Shown piece by piece: positions 1-8,540 of a stretch of 64,000 bases of DNA. The position numbers were made by a program, and so were the translations under genes. The stretch is from the NCBI GenBank assembly GCA_937910385.1, contig CALEPT010000236.1, forward strand, positions 10,867 through 74,866, read 5' to 3'. The stretch is from an uncultured Ruminococcus sp. GTDB lineage: Bacteria > Bacillota > Clostridia > Oscillospirales > Ruminococcaceae. The notes under the pieces were generated by a model. It searched no databases and was not told where the DNA came from. It saw only the letters and a program-made list of their open reading frames with translations. How positions within the stretch are numbered: the first letter of the stretch is position 1; each line of letters begins with the position of its first letter.

Positions 1-1494
1 ATGCAGCTTGATGATGAATATTCCGTTCATATTGAAGACAGTATTTTTATGTGCAGGGAGCTTCCCGAGCTAACATTCGGCATCGAGATATGTGAGGATA
101 TGTGGGTGAGTTCTCCGCCTTCTGAACGTCTTGCTGCATCGGGAGCCGTAATAATTTTCAATCTTTCCGCAAGCGATGAGGTCATAGGAAAGGCTGATTA
201 CCGAAGGACCCTTGTAAAAGCACATTCGGGCTCTCTTTCCTGCACTTATGCATACGCAGATTCGGGTATAGGCGAATCCACGCAGGATATGGTTTTTGCA
301 GGACATGATATAATTGCGGAAAATGGCTCTGTTATTGCAGAATCCAAGCTGTTTTCAAAAGGGTTTGTCGTTGCAGATACGGACATAAAAAAGCTTGCTT
401 ATGAACGAAGGAGAATGAATACATTTACCGCTTCTCCGGATATGAAAAGTACTTATTTCAGCCTTGAAACCAAAGAAACGAGACTTGAAAGGCATTTCCC
501 GAAAACGCCTTTCGTATCGTCCGATAAGAAACTACTCGACAGCAGATGTGAGGAAATACTCACTATGCAGGCGGTCGGTCTTATGACAAGACTGCGGCAT
601 ATTGGCTGCAAGACTGCTGTCCTCGGACTTTCGGGAGGCCTCGACTCAACGCTTGCACTTATTGTTGCTGTCCACGCATTTGATATGCTGGGACTTGACA
701 GAAAAGGTATCCACTCTATAACAATGCCATGCTTCGGTACTACCGACAGGACCTATAACAACGCCTGTTTGCTTGCAAAGGCTTATGGTTCGACGCTCAT
801 TGAAATAAATATATGCAGCAGTTTAATGCAGCATTTTTCTGATATAGGACAGTCACCTGACATTCACGATGTGACATACGAAAACTCACAAGCAAGAGAA
901 CGAACGCAGGTGCTAATGGATAAAGCTAATCAGCTCGGCGGTATCGTCATCGGAACAGGAGATCTCTCAGAGCTTGCACTCGGCTGGGCAACCTATAATG
1001 GAGATCATATGTCAATGTATGCAGTAAATGCATCTATACCCAAAACTCTTGTGCGCTGGCTGGTAAACTATGAAGCTGAAATATCAGAGGGCGAGCTGAA
1101 AAAAGTCTTGTTCGATATACTGGATACTCCTGTTAGTCCCGAGCTTCTGCCGCCTGATAAAAACGGTGCTATATCACAGAAGACTGAAGATATAGTCGGA
1201 CCGTATGAGCTTCACGATTTCTTCATGTACTATATGCTGAGATATGGATTTTCTCCGTCAAAGGTATTCCGTATCGCCTGCCTTTCATTCGCCGACACCT
1301 ATCCCAAGGAAGTGATAATGAAATGGCTGAAAATATTCTATCGACGATTCTTCAACCAGCAATTCAAGAGATCTTGCCTCCCTGACGGACCGAAAGTCGG
1401 AACGGTTACTCTCTCTCCGCGCGGCGACTGGCGAATGCCAAGCGATGCCTCTGTTAATATGTGGTTGAAAGAATTAGAGAGTATTGATCAATAA
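1..1494 (+). CDS. nadE: NAD+ synthetase, glutamine-hydrolysing, 5'-truncated by window edge
   Basis: Makes NAD+ from deamido-NAD+ using ATP and ammonia released from glutamine. The visible 497 residues begin inside the nitrilase-like glutaminase domain: GIEICEDMW carries the catalytic Cys. The synthetase domain follows, with the PP-loop LSGGLDSTLAL near residue 210 and GTGDLSELALGW further on. Full-length family members are about 640 residues, so roughly 140 N-terminal residues should lie upstream of the window; the ATG at base 1 is probably internal. It is the only rightward gene left of dnaA, and a hairpin terminator follows it. Identity is secure; the true start is not visible. Confidence 0.95.
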   Translation: MQLDDEYSVHIEDSIFMCRELPELTFGIEICEDMWVSSPPSERLAASGAVIIFNLSASDEVIGKADYRRTLVKAHSGSLSCTYAYADSGIGESTQDMVFAGHDIIAENGSVIAESKLFSKGFVVADTDIKKLAYERRRMNTFTASPDMKSTYFSLETKETRLERHFPKTPFVSSDKKLLDSRCEEILTMQAVGLMTRLRHIGCKTAVLGLSGGLDSTLALIVAVHAFDMLGLDRKGIHSITMPCFGTTDRTYNNACLLAKAYGSTLIEINICSSLMQHFSDIGQSPDIHDVTYENSQARERTQVLMDKANQLGGIVIGTGDLSELALGWATYNGDHMSMYAVNASIPKTLVRWLVNYEAEISEGELKKVLFDILDTPVSPELLPPDKNGAISQKTEDIVGPYELHDFFMYYMLRYGFSPSKVFRIACLSFADTYPKEVIMKWLKIFYRRFFNQQFKRSCLPDGPKVGTVTLSPRGDWRMPSDASVNMWLKELESIDQ

Positions 1495-1526
1495 TATGAT
1501 TTATTCAGCAATATTGAAAAACTCAA

Positions 1527-1555
1527 ACCGCATAGGAACAATCCTAAGCGGTTTT
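1527..1555 (+). terminator. Rho-independent terminator after nadE
   Basis: The stem ACCGC-A-TAGGA / TCCTA-A-AGCGGT closes a 4-nt loop and is followed by TTTT, 33 bases after the nadE stop. Confidence 0.75.
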
Positions 1556-1649
1556 GCGTATGCGTTCGATTAAGATACGGCTTCATGCGCGAAAAGAAAT
1601 CGCGCCCCAATTTTACTGAGACGCGAATATGCCTGCGGAGGAGCCCCGC

Positions 1650-1690
1650 TGGAGCTGGAAACGTGACTTGAACACGCGACTTCAGATTTC
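1650..1690 (-). other. Possible 3' remnant of a tRNA gene
   Basis: Read on the minus strand, this stretch has a T-arm (GCGTG, loop TTCAAGT, CACGT), then a 7-nt acceptor-like strand TTCCAGC, a discriminator T and an encoded CCA. No matching anticodon arm, D-arm or 5' acceptor strand is found upstream on the minus strand, so it cannot be a working tRNA. It may be a relic or a recombination scar. The 333-base spacer 1495-1827 otherwise holds two hairpin terminators and no credible gene. Confidence 0.35.
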
Positions 1691-1703
1691 AATAAAGCAA
1701 GAG

Positions 1704-1731
1704 TCCCGATACAAATGTATCGGGATTCTTT
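1704..1731 (+). terminator. Hairpin terminator in the nadE-serS spacer
   Basis: Perfect 9-bp stem TCCCGATAC / GTATCGGGA with loop AAAT, then TTCTTT. The U-tract is on the plus-strand side; what it terminates is unclear, because the nadE terminator lies upstream. Confidence 0.6.
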
Positions 1732-1827
1732 ATCCTATTCGGTTTGATTTAGTATTCTGCGTTAAAGACATCTTACATCAGAAAGGTTTTCCCCGACAAG
1801 TTTTGAAACACTATGAATAAAACATAA

Positions 1828-3117
1828 TTATTTTTCGGGCACTGAGATAACATCCTTCCGCATATATGGCTGAAGTGCTTTGGGTATCCTTATGCTGCCG
1901 TCCTCGTTGAGATTATTTTCAAGAAATGCGATGAGCATTCTTGGCGGAGCTACAACCGTATTATTGAGGGTATGTGCGAAGTACTTGCTGCCGTCGGAGG
2001 ACTTGACTCTGATACCAAGACGGCGAGCCTGAGCGTCGCTGAGATTCGAACAGCTTCCCACTTCAAAGTATTTCTGTTGTCTTGGAGACCATGCCTCAAC
2101 GTCAATGCTCTTAACCTTAAGGTCTGCGAGATCACCCGAACAGCATTCGAGAGTTCTTACAGGGATATCAAGCGTGCGGAAGAACTCTACGGTATAGCTG
2201 TAGAGCTTGTGGAACCAGTCCATGCTGTCCTCAGGTTTGCAAACTACTATCATCTCCTGCTTCTCAAACTGGTGGATACGGTAGACCCCCCTTTCCTCTA
2301 TGCCGTGAGCACCGACCTCTTTTCGGAAGCAGGGAGAATAGCTCGTAAGAGTCTTCGGAAGCTCGTTCTCGGGGACTATCGTGTCAATGAATTTACCTAT
2401 CATTGAGTGCTCACTTGTTCCGATGAGATAGAGATCCTCACCCTCTATCTTGTACATCATTCCCTCCATTTCCGCGAAACTCATAACGCCCGTAACGACG
2501 TCGCTGCGGATCATAAAAGGTGGAATATAATATGTGAATCCCTTGTCTATCATGAAATCACGGGCATAAGAAAGAATGCACGACTGAAGCTGTGCGATAT
2601 CACCACAGAGATAATAGAAACCGTTACCACTGGTCTTTCTTGCACTGTCAAGGTCGATACCGTTGACTTTTTCCATTATATCAACATGATAAGGCACTTC
2701 AAATTCGGGGACAGCAGGCTCTCCGAAGCGCTCAACTTCAACATTTTCACTGTCGTCCTTACCTATCGGCACACTTTCGTCGATTATATTCGGGATAACG
2801 AGCATGATCTCGCGGATATCAGCTTCAAGCTTTACTTCAAGCTCTTCCATTTCGGTGAGCTTGTCCCCTATCGCAACGACTTCTGCCTTGACCTTGTTCG
2901 CCTCGTCGATCTGTTTTTTGCCCATAAGAGCGCCGATCTCCTTGCTCTTGACCTTGCGCTGATTTCTGAGATTATCGCACTCTACTTTAGTTTCTCTGTA
3001 CTTTCTATCGAGCTCTATCACCTTGTCCACGAGCTCAAGCTTCTGATCCTGAAACTTCTTTTTTATATTTTCCTTAACGATTTCGGAATTTGTTCTGATA
3101 AGCTTAATGTCGATCAT
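1828..3117 (-). CDS. serS: Seryl-tRNA synthetase
   Basis: Charges tRNA-Ser with serine in the cytoplasm. The 429-residue protein has the long antiparallel coiled-coil arm (about residues 27-105) that grips the tRNA-Ser variable arm, then a class II catalytic core with motif 2 at FRKEVGA (residues 264-270) and a motif 3 region near PPRMLIAFLE. The usual GTSE segment reads GTSEHSM here. An AAAGGAG ribosome site precedes the ATG. The start lies only 14 bases after the parB stop, so it is probably co-transcribed with parA-parB, an unusual partner for serS. Confidence 0.96.
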   Translation of the reverse strand: MIDIKLIRTNSEIVKENIKKKFQDQKLELVDKVIELDRKYRETKVECDNLRNQRKVKSKEIGALMGKKQIDEANKVKAEVVAIGDKLTEMEELEVKLEADIREIMLVIPNIIDESVPIGKDDSENVEVERFGEPAVPEFEVPYHVDIMEKVNGIDLDSARKTSGNGFYYLCGDIAQLQSCILSYARDFMIDKGFTYYIPPFMIRSDVVTGVMSFAEMEGMMYKIEGEDLYLIGTSEHSMIGKFIDTIVPENELPKTLTSYSPCFRKEVGAHGIEERGVYRIHQFEKQEMIVVCKPEDSMDWFHKLYSYTVEFFRTLDIPVRTLECCSGDLADLKVKSIDVEAWSPRQQKYFEVGSCSNLSDAQARRLGIRVKSSDGSKYFAHTLNNTVVAPPRMLIAFLENNLNEDGSIRIPKALQPYMRKDVISVPEK

Positions 3118-3131
3118 TTTTATAAACTCCT

Positions 3132-3980
3132 TTATTCTTCCTTTGCAAGCTTTCTTGCGAGCTCTGCAAGGTCTTCCTTGTCATAAAATTCGAGTATCAA
3201 AGCGCCTTTATTTTTTCCGTAATCTACCTTGACCTTTCTGCCGAGACTCTCATTGAGAGAAAGCTCCATTTCAACAAAATAATTGTCAATTTTTTTATCA
3301 GAACCTTTTTTTGCAGGTTCTTCACTGCCCGAATTCTGAGCTATTTTTTCTACCTGCCTTACAGTAAGACCTCCGTCCGCAGCCTTCAGTGCAGTTGCAA
3401 TAAGCAGCTCTTCATCTTCAAATCCGAGAAGTGCTCTTGCATGACCTGCGGAAATGTCGCCATTTTCGAGCATTTTTATCACCCGATCCGGCAATGAGAG
3501 CAGTCTTACTGAGTTGGCAACAGCAGAACGGGATCGTCCCACCATTTTAGCGACCTTATCTTGAGTCATTCCGAACTTTTCAATGAGTTCATTATAACCC
3601 GCAGCCTCTTCAACGGGATTAAGATTTTCTCTCTGGAGATTTTCGATAATAGCTATCTGCATAGCTTCCATATCGGAAAGCTCTTTAATATTAACAGGGA
3701 CTTCATCAAGTCCGAGCATTCTTGCCGCACGCCATCGCCTTTCACCGGCAACTATCTGATATCCTCCCGTATCCATGGGACGGACGAGTATCGGCTGCAA
3801 AATGCCATGTTCTCTGATAGAATCCGCAAGTGCAGCGATAGCTTCATCGCTGAAGGTTTTTCGCGGCTGATCGCGATTGGGCTCTATTTCAGCTGTTCTT
3901 AAGGTCTTTTTTACCTGAATATCATTTGTATTATCAATAAACAATGTGTCCAGACCCGAACCTAATCCACCTTTTGCCAT
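3132..3980 (-). CDS. parB: Chromosome partitioning protein ParB (Spo0J-like)
   Basis: Binds parS and spreads along DNA to help load SMC and segregate the origin. The 282 residues carry the ParB N-terminal CTPase/nuclease-like fold with the GERRWRAAR box near residue 80, a helix-turn-helix around residues 120-160 (MTQDKVAKMVGRSRSAVAN), and a basic C-terminal dimerisation region. The gene sits 9 bases after parA in the gidA-gidB-noc-soj-spo0J order known from Bacillus. Two matching parS sites are present in this window. Confidence 0.95.
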   Translation of the reverse strand: MAKGGLGSGLDTLFIDNTNDIQVKKTLRTAEIEPNRDQPRKTFSDEAIAALADSIREHGILQPILVRPMDTGGYQIVAGERRWRAARMLGLDEVPVNIKELSDMEAMQIAIIENLQRENLNPVEEAAGYNELIEKFGMTQDKVAKMVGRSRSAVANSVRLLSLPDRVIKMLENGDISAGHARALLGFEDEELLIATALKAADGGLTVRQVEKIAQNSGSEEPAKKGSDKKIDNYFVEMELSLNESLGRKVKVDYGKNKGALILEFYDKEDLAELARKLAKEE

Positions 3981-3989
3981 ATTTCAAAT

Positions 3990-4832
3990 TCATTCGCTGT
4001 CGGAATGACTCTCCTTTCCTGAATTTTTCTTGAAAGAAAAGATACCTCTGCGTTTTTTCTTAGGAAGCTCCAACGGCTCACCGAGTATTTCGTGACATAC
4101 AAGCTCATATGCTTCTGCACCCTTTGATGCTTTATCATAATACATTACCGGTTTTCCGTGGCTTGGCGCTTCGGAAATGCGCACATTTCTTGGTATCTTT
4201 GTCTTAAACACCTTATCGGGAAAATACTTTTCCACCTCTTCAACGACATCATTTGCTACATTAAGTCTGCCGTCAAACATTGTAAATAATATTCCCTCTA
4301 TTTCGAGAGTAGGATTATAATTATTTTTAACTATTTTTATAGTATTTACAAGCTGAGAAAGACCCTCAAGTGCATAGAATTCCGCAAGCATTGGTACAAT
4401 TACAGTGTCACAAGCCACAAGACCATTTATGGTTATAGTTCCAAGCGCAGGAGGACAGTCGATAAATATGTAATCATAATCAAGCTTGCACGTCAGAATC
4501 TGCATTTTCAAACGATTTACTCTGTTTTCAAATCCTGCAAGTTCTATTTCACAGCCTGCAAGAGATTCTGTTGCAGGAACTATAGAAACATTTTTAAATT
4601 CGGTAGAAATTATGGCTTCTTGTATTCTTACTTTACCTGTAAACACATCGTATGCAGTATTCTGAACTGATTTTTTCTTTATTCCGAATCCTGTTGTTGT
4701 ATTGCCTTGTGGATCAGAATCAATGCACAATACTTTAAATCCCCGTGAACCGAGATATGCCGAAATATTTATGGCAGTTGTAGACTTTCCTACTCCTCCC
4801 TTTTGATTAGTAACTGCGATGATTTTGCCCAT
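3990..4832 (-). CDS. parA: Chromosome partitioning ATPase ParA (Soj)
   Basis: Deviant Walker ATPase that binds DNA non-specifically and works with ParB in origin segregation; Soj homologues also modulate DnaA. The 280-residue protein begins MGKIIAVTNQKGGVGKST, giving the KGGVGKST Walker A motif at residues 11-18, with DCPPALG as the Walker B region. The C-terminal tail is basic (PKKKRRG) and longer than in the shortest Soj proteins. An AAGGAAG ribosome site and an own promoter lie directly upstream. Confidence 0.95.
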   Translation of the reverse strand: MGKIIAVTNQKGGVGKSTTAINISAYLGSRGFKVLCIDSDPQGNTTTGFGIKKKSVQNTAYDVFTGKVRIQEAIISTEFKNVSIVPATESLAGCEIELAGFENRVNRLKMQILTCKLDYDYIFIDCPPALGTITINGLVACDTVIVPMLAEFYALEGLSQLVNTIKIVKNNYNPTLEIEGILFTMFDGRLNVANDVVEEVEKYFPDKVFKTKIPRNVRISEAPSHGKPVMYYDKASKGAEAYELVCHEILGEPLELPKKKRRGIFSFKKNSGKESHSDSE

Positions 4833-4860
4833 ATGATCTTCCTTTCAAATACTTTATTTT

Positions 4861-4889
4861 ATTATACCACTTTTTTATCGCAATGTAAA
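4861..4889 (-). promoter_or_regulatory. Sigma-A promoter for parA-parB-serS
   Basis: Minus-strand TTTACA, 17-bp spacer, TATAAT, ending about 28 bases before the parA ATG. One base off consensus in total. Confidence 0.7.
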
Positions 4890-4914
4890 CATTATTGCAT
4901 GATTTTTTTGAAAT

Positions 4915-4930
4915 TGTTTCACGTGAAACA
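4915..4930. promoter_or_regulatory. parS centromere site 1
   Basis: Exact 16-bp palindrome TGTTTCACGTGAAACA, the bacterial parS consensus bound by ParB. It lies just upstream of the parA promoter and abuts the terminator behind noc. Confidence 0.95.
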
Positions 4931-4963
4931 AAAAACAGGGACAAAAATATAAATTTTGTCCCT
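4930..4963 (-). terminator. Terminator after noc
   Basis: On the minus strand, stem AGGGACAAAAT / ATTTTTGTCCCT is followed by GTTTTTTG. It separates noc from parA transcription. Confidence 0.75.
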
Positions 4964-4974
4964 CAAATCATAAT

Positions 4975-5790
4975 TTATCGCTTTTGAATTGGTATTCTAA
5001 CACGATATTCTATGTAATCTTCATTTTGTATTTTCTTTGAATCAGCAGAAATACCCGCTGCCTGCATTGTTTCAACAGCTTTATTTATCGTATTTACAAA
5101 CATTTTCACATTCTGAAATACTTTTGATCGTTTCTTGTAGCTTGCTTTTTCACGCTGCGAGCCTATATAATCCTCAATAAGGCGTTCTGTCTTTTCCACA
5201 TTCAGATTATTTTTGATTACCTTTTCAAGAATATTTAATCTATCCTCAGAATTACCAAGCCTGAGAAGAGCACGCGCGTGACGCTCAGTAAGATTAAATT
5301 TAACGATAAGATCCCGTTCTTGCTGTGTCAGTCTCAAAAGTCTCAGCTTATTTGCTATAGTACTCTGAGCTTTTCCAAGTTTTAGGGCAGCATCTTCTTG
5401 AGTCATTCCATAATAATTAATTAATTTTTCAATTGCAGCAGCCTCCTCAAAGAAGGAAAGATCCTGCCTCTGAATATTTTCTACGAGTGCAAGGATCGCT
5501 GAATGTCTCTCACTGATCTCGTGTACAATACAAGGAACTACGGTAAATCCGCATATTTTAGCTGCACGAAGCCTTCTCTCTCCGGCAATGAGCTCAAATT
5601 TTTCTCCGACTCTGCGTACAGAAAGCGGCTGTAATATACCATTTTGTGAGATTGATTCTGCAAGAGCTATGATCTCATTATCAGAAAAATCTGTTCTTGG
5701 CTGATGCGGATTAGGTCTTATATCTTTTATTTCTATCTCAACGACCTTATTTATTAGTTTTTCTTTGGTAAAATTCAGAAATCCTGCCAT
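4975..5790 (-). CDS. noc: ParB-family nucleoid occlusion protein Noc
   Basis: A second ParB-family protein (271 residues). It has the N-terminal GERRLRAAK box, a helix-turn-helix (MTQEDAALKLGKAQSTIANKL, about residues 133-153) and a lysine-rich linker. Position between rsmG and parA matches Noc of Bacillus, which blocks division over the nucleoid. Unlike Bacillus Noc, no obvious N-terminal amphipathic membrane helix stands out; MAGFLNFTKEKLINK could serve, which is inference. It has a GAGGAG ribosome site and its own terminator. It could instead be a paralogous ParB with a different role. Confidence 0.85.
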   Translation of the reverse strand: MAGFLNFTKEKLINKVVEIEIKDIRPNPHQPRTDFSDNEIIALAESISQNGILQPLSVRRVGEKFELIAGERRLRAAKICGFTVVPCIVHEISERHSAILALVENIQRQDLSFFEEAAAIEKLINYYGMTQEDAALKLGKAQSTIANKLRLLRLTQQERDLIVKFNLTERHARALLRLGNSEDRLNILEKVIKNNLNVEKTERLIEDYIGSQREKASYKKRSKVFQNVKMFVNTINKAVETMQAAGISADSKKIQNEDYIEYRVRIPIQKR

Positions 5791-5868
5791 TTATATCTCC
5801 TCGATCCTTTGAACTTGAGCTTAGCTCTGTAGTTCTATTTTAACATCATCGGGAAATAATTACCACAC

Positions 5869-5901
5869 AAAAAAACCGCCTTATTTCATCAAATAGGCGG
5901 T
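5869..5901 (-). terminator. Terminator after rsmG
   Basis: Minus-strand stem ACCGCCTATTT / AAATAAGGCGGT with loop GATG and a run of seven T. Confidence 0.85.
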
Positions 5902-5924
5902 AAAAAATTCAATTTTTCTCATTA

Positions 5925-6629
5925 TCAAAGCGGATATTTCTTTATCCTTGCGCTATTGCGCGGATATTTTGTCGCAGTCTGCGATATTTTTTTTACTGAA
6001 ACTATTTTCCTTCTTTCATCAAAAAGATCATATTCTATCAGCGATGATATTTCTCCGCCAAGAAGTGTTATAGCGTTTTGAGAAGAATAAATATCCTCGT
6101 TTGGTCCCTTCATTGCAACAAATTTGCCCCTTACAGCGACAAAGGGCAGACATAGCTCGCTCAAAACTGACATATTTGCAACTGCTCTTGCGCAAGATAT
6201 ATTGAATTTTTCGCGATATTCCGGCAATTTTGATATATCCTCAGCGCGTCCATGAATTATCTGAGCCGAAATTCCGAGCTTATCACAAAGCTCCTGCAAA
6301 AAAACAGTTCTTTTCTTAAGGCTATCGAGCAAAGTAAGGTGTATATCCGGGCGCAATATATTAATAGGTATTGATGGAAAACCCGCACCTGTCCCAACGT
6401 CAATCATTGAGCAGTTTAAAGGTAATTCTACATATTTTTGCAGTAATATACTATCAATAAAGTGCTTTTTCAAAATTTCTGTTGGTTCTGTTATCGCGGT
6501 AAGATTTATTTTTTCATTGTATTCTACGAGAAAAGCTGCATAAACTTCAAGCTTTTCATAAATTTCATGTGAGAGTTCCAATTCATACTGATCAAATAGG
6601 GAGCTTGCATATTCAAAAACGGGCAGCAT
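5925..6629 (-). CDS. rsmG: 16S rRNA (guanine-527-N7)-methyltransferase
   Basis: Methylates G527 of 16S rRNA with S-adenosylmethionine (GidB family). The 234-residue protein has the SAM-binding signature DVGTGAGFPSIPI near residue 78 and SCARAVA in the core. Its ATG directly follows the mnmG stop codon with no spacer, so translation is probably coupled. Followed by a strong terminator that ends the mnmE-mnmG-rsmG transcript. Confidence 0.95.
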   Translation of the reverse strand: MLPVFEYASSLFDQYELELSHEIYEKLEVYAAFLVEYNEKINLTAITEPTEILKKHFIDSILLQKYVELPLNCSMIDVGTGAGFPSIPINILRPDIHLTLLDSLKKRTVFLQELCDKLGISAQIIHGRAEDISKLPEYREKFNISCARAVANMSVLSELCLPFVAVRGKFVAMKGPNEDIYSSQNAITLLGGEISSLIEYDLFDERRKIVSVKKISQTATKYPRNSARIKKYPL

Positions 6630-8507
6630 TTACTTTTCCTCCCTTTGTCTGAGCCATACTGAAAGCATTGATATATCTGCCGGAGATACTCCTGAAATTC
6701 TTGAGGCTTGTCCAAGCGAAACAGGTTTGATTTTATCAAGCTTTTCGGCAGCTTCAAGACGGATTCCTTTGATTTTAGAATATTCTGCATCTACAGGAAG
6801 TTTTTTATTTTCAAGCCGATGCATCTGGTCAATTTGCTCAAGCTGTTTTGAAATATATCCTTGATACTTTATTTCAAGCTCAACCTCCTCACATATTTCA
6901 CGCGAAAGGATTGGTCTTTCCGGATCAAACTGTGCAAGCTCAGCATATTTGAGCTGAGGTCTTTTAACAAGATCAGCCATTTTACAGCCTGTTTTAAGCG
7001 GTGCAGTTCCATTTGAAACAAGAAAATCATTGAGCTGGTCGGACGGGGCAATATTAAGTGATGATATACGCGATATTTCGGAATTTACGAGCTTTATTTT
7101 TCTTATAAGAGCTTCATATCTTTCATCAGAAATAAGACCAATTTTATGACCAATAGGAGTCAGTCTCTGATCCGCATTATCTTGTCTTAGAATAAGCCTG
7201 TATTCGCTTCGTGAAGTCATCATTCTATAAGGATCACTGCAGCCTTTTGTAACAAGATCGTCAACAAGTGTACCAATGTAAGAATTTGAACGCTCAAAAA
7301 TAAGAGGTTCTTTTCCCATGATTTTCAGAGCTGCATTTATTCCTGCAACTATACCTTGAGCGGCAGCTTCTTCATAACCTGAACTTCCATTGAATTGTCC
7401 TGCCCCGTAAAGACCACTTATTCTTTTAAATTCCAACGTTGGAAACAACTGAGTTGGATCACAGCAATCATATTCAATAGCGTATGCAGGGCGCATTATT
7501 TCTACATTCTCAAGTCCTTCAATTGTTCTTAAAAACTGAAGCTGAACATCTTCAGGTAAAGAAGACGACATTCCTTGCAAGTAAAATTCTTCTGTTGTAA
7601 GCCCCATTGGTTCAACAAAAAGCTGATGACGAGGCTTATCGGAAAATCTGACTATCTTGTCTTCTATAGAAGGGCAATATCTTGGACCAACTCCTTCAAT
7701 TCTTCCGGAATAAAGAGGAGATCTGTCAAGATTAGCGAGTATAACCTCATGTGTTTTACTATTTGTATAAGTAACATAGCAGCTAACAACGTTATTAAGA
7801 TTATCTGAATTTGTTTCAAATGAAAAAGGAACTATCTCATCATCACCGTTTTGTATTTCCATTTTATCGAAGTCTATGCTTCTTCTGTGTACGCGGCAAG
7901 GGGTACCCGTCTTAAATCTTCTGAGTTCTATTCCATTATCAGCAAGCGATGCAGAAAGTCCAATGCTTGGAAGTGCCGAATCAGGACCGCTTTCATATGA
8001 AGCTTCTCCAATGTGTATTTTACCTTTGAGATATGTTCCTGTAGCAATTATAGCAGCTTTCACCGAATATTCAGCACCAAGAGAGGTTATGACAGCGACA
8101 ATTTGTCCATTTTCTGTTACTATTTCAGAAATTTCAGCCTGCTTAACATATAAATTATCCTGTTTTTCGCAGATATTTTTCATATAGTCATGATATTTCA
8201 CACGATCAGCTTGAACCCTGAGACTATGAACAGCAGCTCCCTTACCCCTGTTCAACATACGGCTTTGGATAAAGCACTTATCAGCAGCTTTTCCCATTTC
8301 ACCGCCAAGAGCATCTATCTCACGCACGAGATGACCTTTTGCAGTCCCTCCGATAGACGGATTACAAGGCATGTTGGCAATCTGATCAAGAGATATCGTA
8401 AACATGATCGTCCGGCAGCCAAGTCTTGCTGAGGCGAGTGCAGCTTCCACACCTGCATGACCTGCGCCGATAACTGCCACATCGTATTCTCCCATATTGT
8501 AAGTCAT
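6630..8507 (-). CDS. mnmG: tRNA uridine-34 carboxymethylaminomethyl modification enzyme MnmG
   Basis: FAD enzyme that, with MnmE, modifies the wobble uridine of certain tRNAs (GidA). The FAD Rossmann motif VIGAGHAGVEAALA is close to the N-terminus, and MPCNPSIGGTAKGHLVREID is diagnostic. The open frame extends to a GTG at 8516. GGGAG at 8517-8521 touches that GTG but lies 9 bases before the ATG at 8507, so I start at 8507 (MTYNMGEYDV, 625 residues). A further ATG at 8495 is possible. parS site 2 sits in the short gap to mnmE. Confidence 0.95.
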   Translation of the reverse strand: MTYNMGEYDVAVIGAGHAGVEAALASARLGCRTIMFTISLDQIANMPCNPSIGGTAKGHLVREIDALGGEMGKAADKCFIQSRMLNRGKGAAVHSLRVQADRVKYHDYMKNICEKQDNLYVKQAEISEIVTENGQIVAVITSLGAEYSVKAAIIATGTYLKGKIHIGEASYESGPDSALPSIGLSASLADNGIELRRFKTGTPCRVHRRSIDFDKMEIQNGDDEIVPFSFETNSDNLNNVVSCYVTYTNSKTHEVILANLDRSPLYSGRIEGVGPRYCPSIEDKIVRFSDKPRHQLFVEPMGLTTEEFYLQGMSSSLPEDVQLQFLRTIEGLENVEIMRPAYAIEYDCCDPTQLFPTLEFKRISGLYGAGQFNGSSGYEEAAAQGIVAGINAALKIMGKEPLIFERSNSYIGTLVDDLVTKGCSDPYRMMTSRSEYRLILRQDNADQRLTPIGHKIGLISDERYEALIRKIKLVNSEISRISSLNIAPSDQLNDFLVSNGTAPLKTGCKMADLVKRPQLKYAELAQFDPERPILSREICEEVELEIKYQGYISKQLEQIDQMHRLENKKLPVDAEYSKIKGIRLEAAEKLDKIKPVSLGQASRISGVSPADISMLSVWLRQREEK

Positions 8508-8524
8508 AAATTTCACTCCCGGAA

Positions 8525-8540
8525 TGTTTCACGTGAAACA
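8525..8540. promoter_or_regulatory. parS centromere site 2
   Basis: Second exact TGTTTCACGTGAAACA palindrome, between the mnmE stop codon and the mnmG ribosome-binding site. Confidence 0.95.

Noticed and set aside
1629..1820. 63-residue plus-strand open frame
   Set aside because: It runs across the tRNA-like remnant and a terminator hairpin, has no ribosome site and no protein-like pattern.
2407..3186. 259-residue open frame antisense to serS
   Set aside because: A shadow of serS codon bias; no ribosome site and no recognisable domain.
5849..5858. CGGGAAATA, half of a Noc-binding site
   Set aside because: Only one half of the ATTTCCCGGGAAAT palindrome is present, so it is likely chance.
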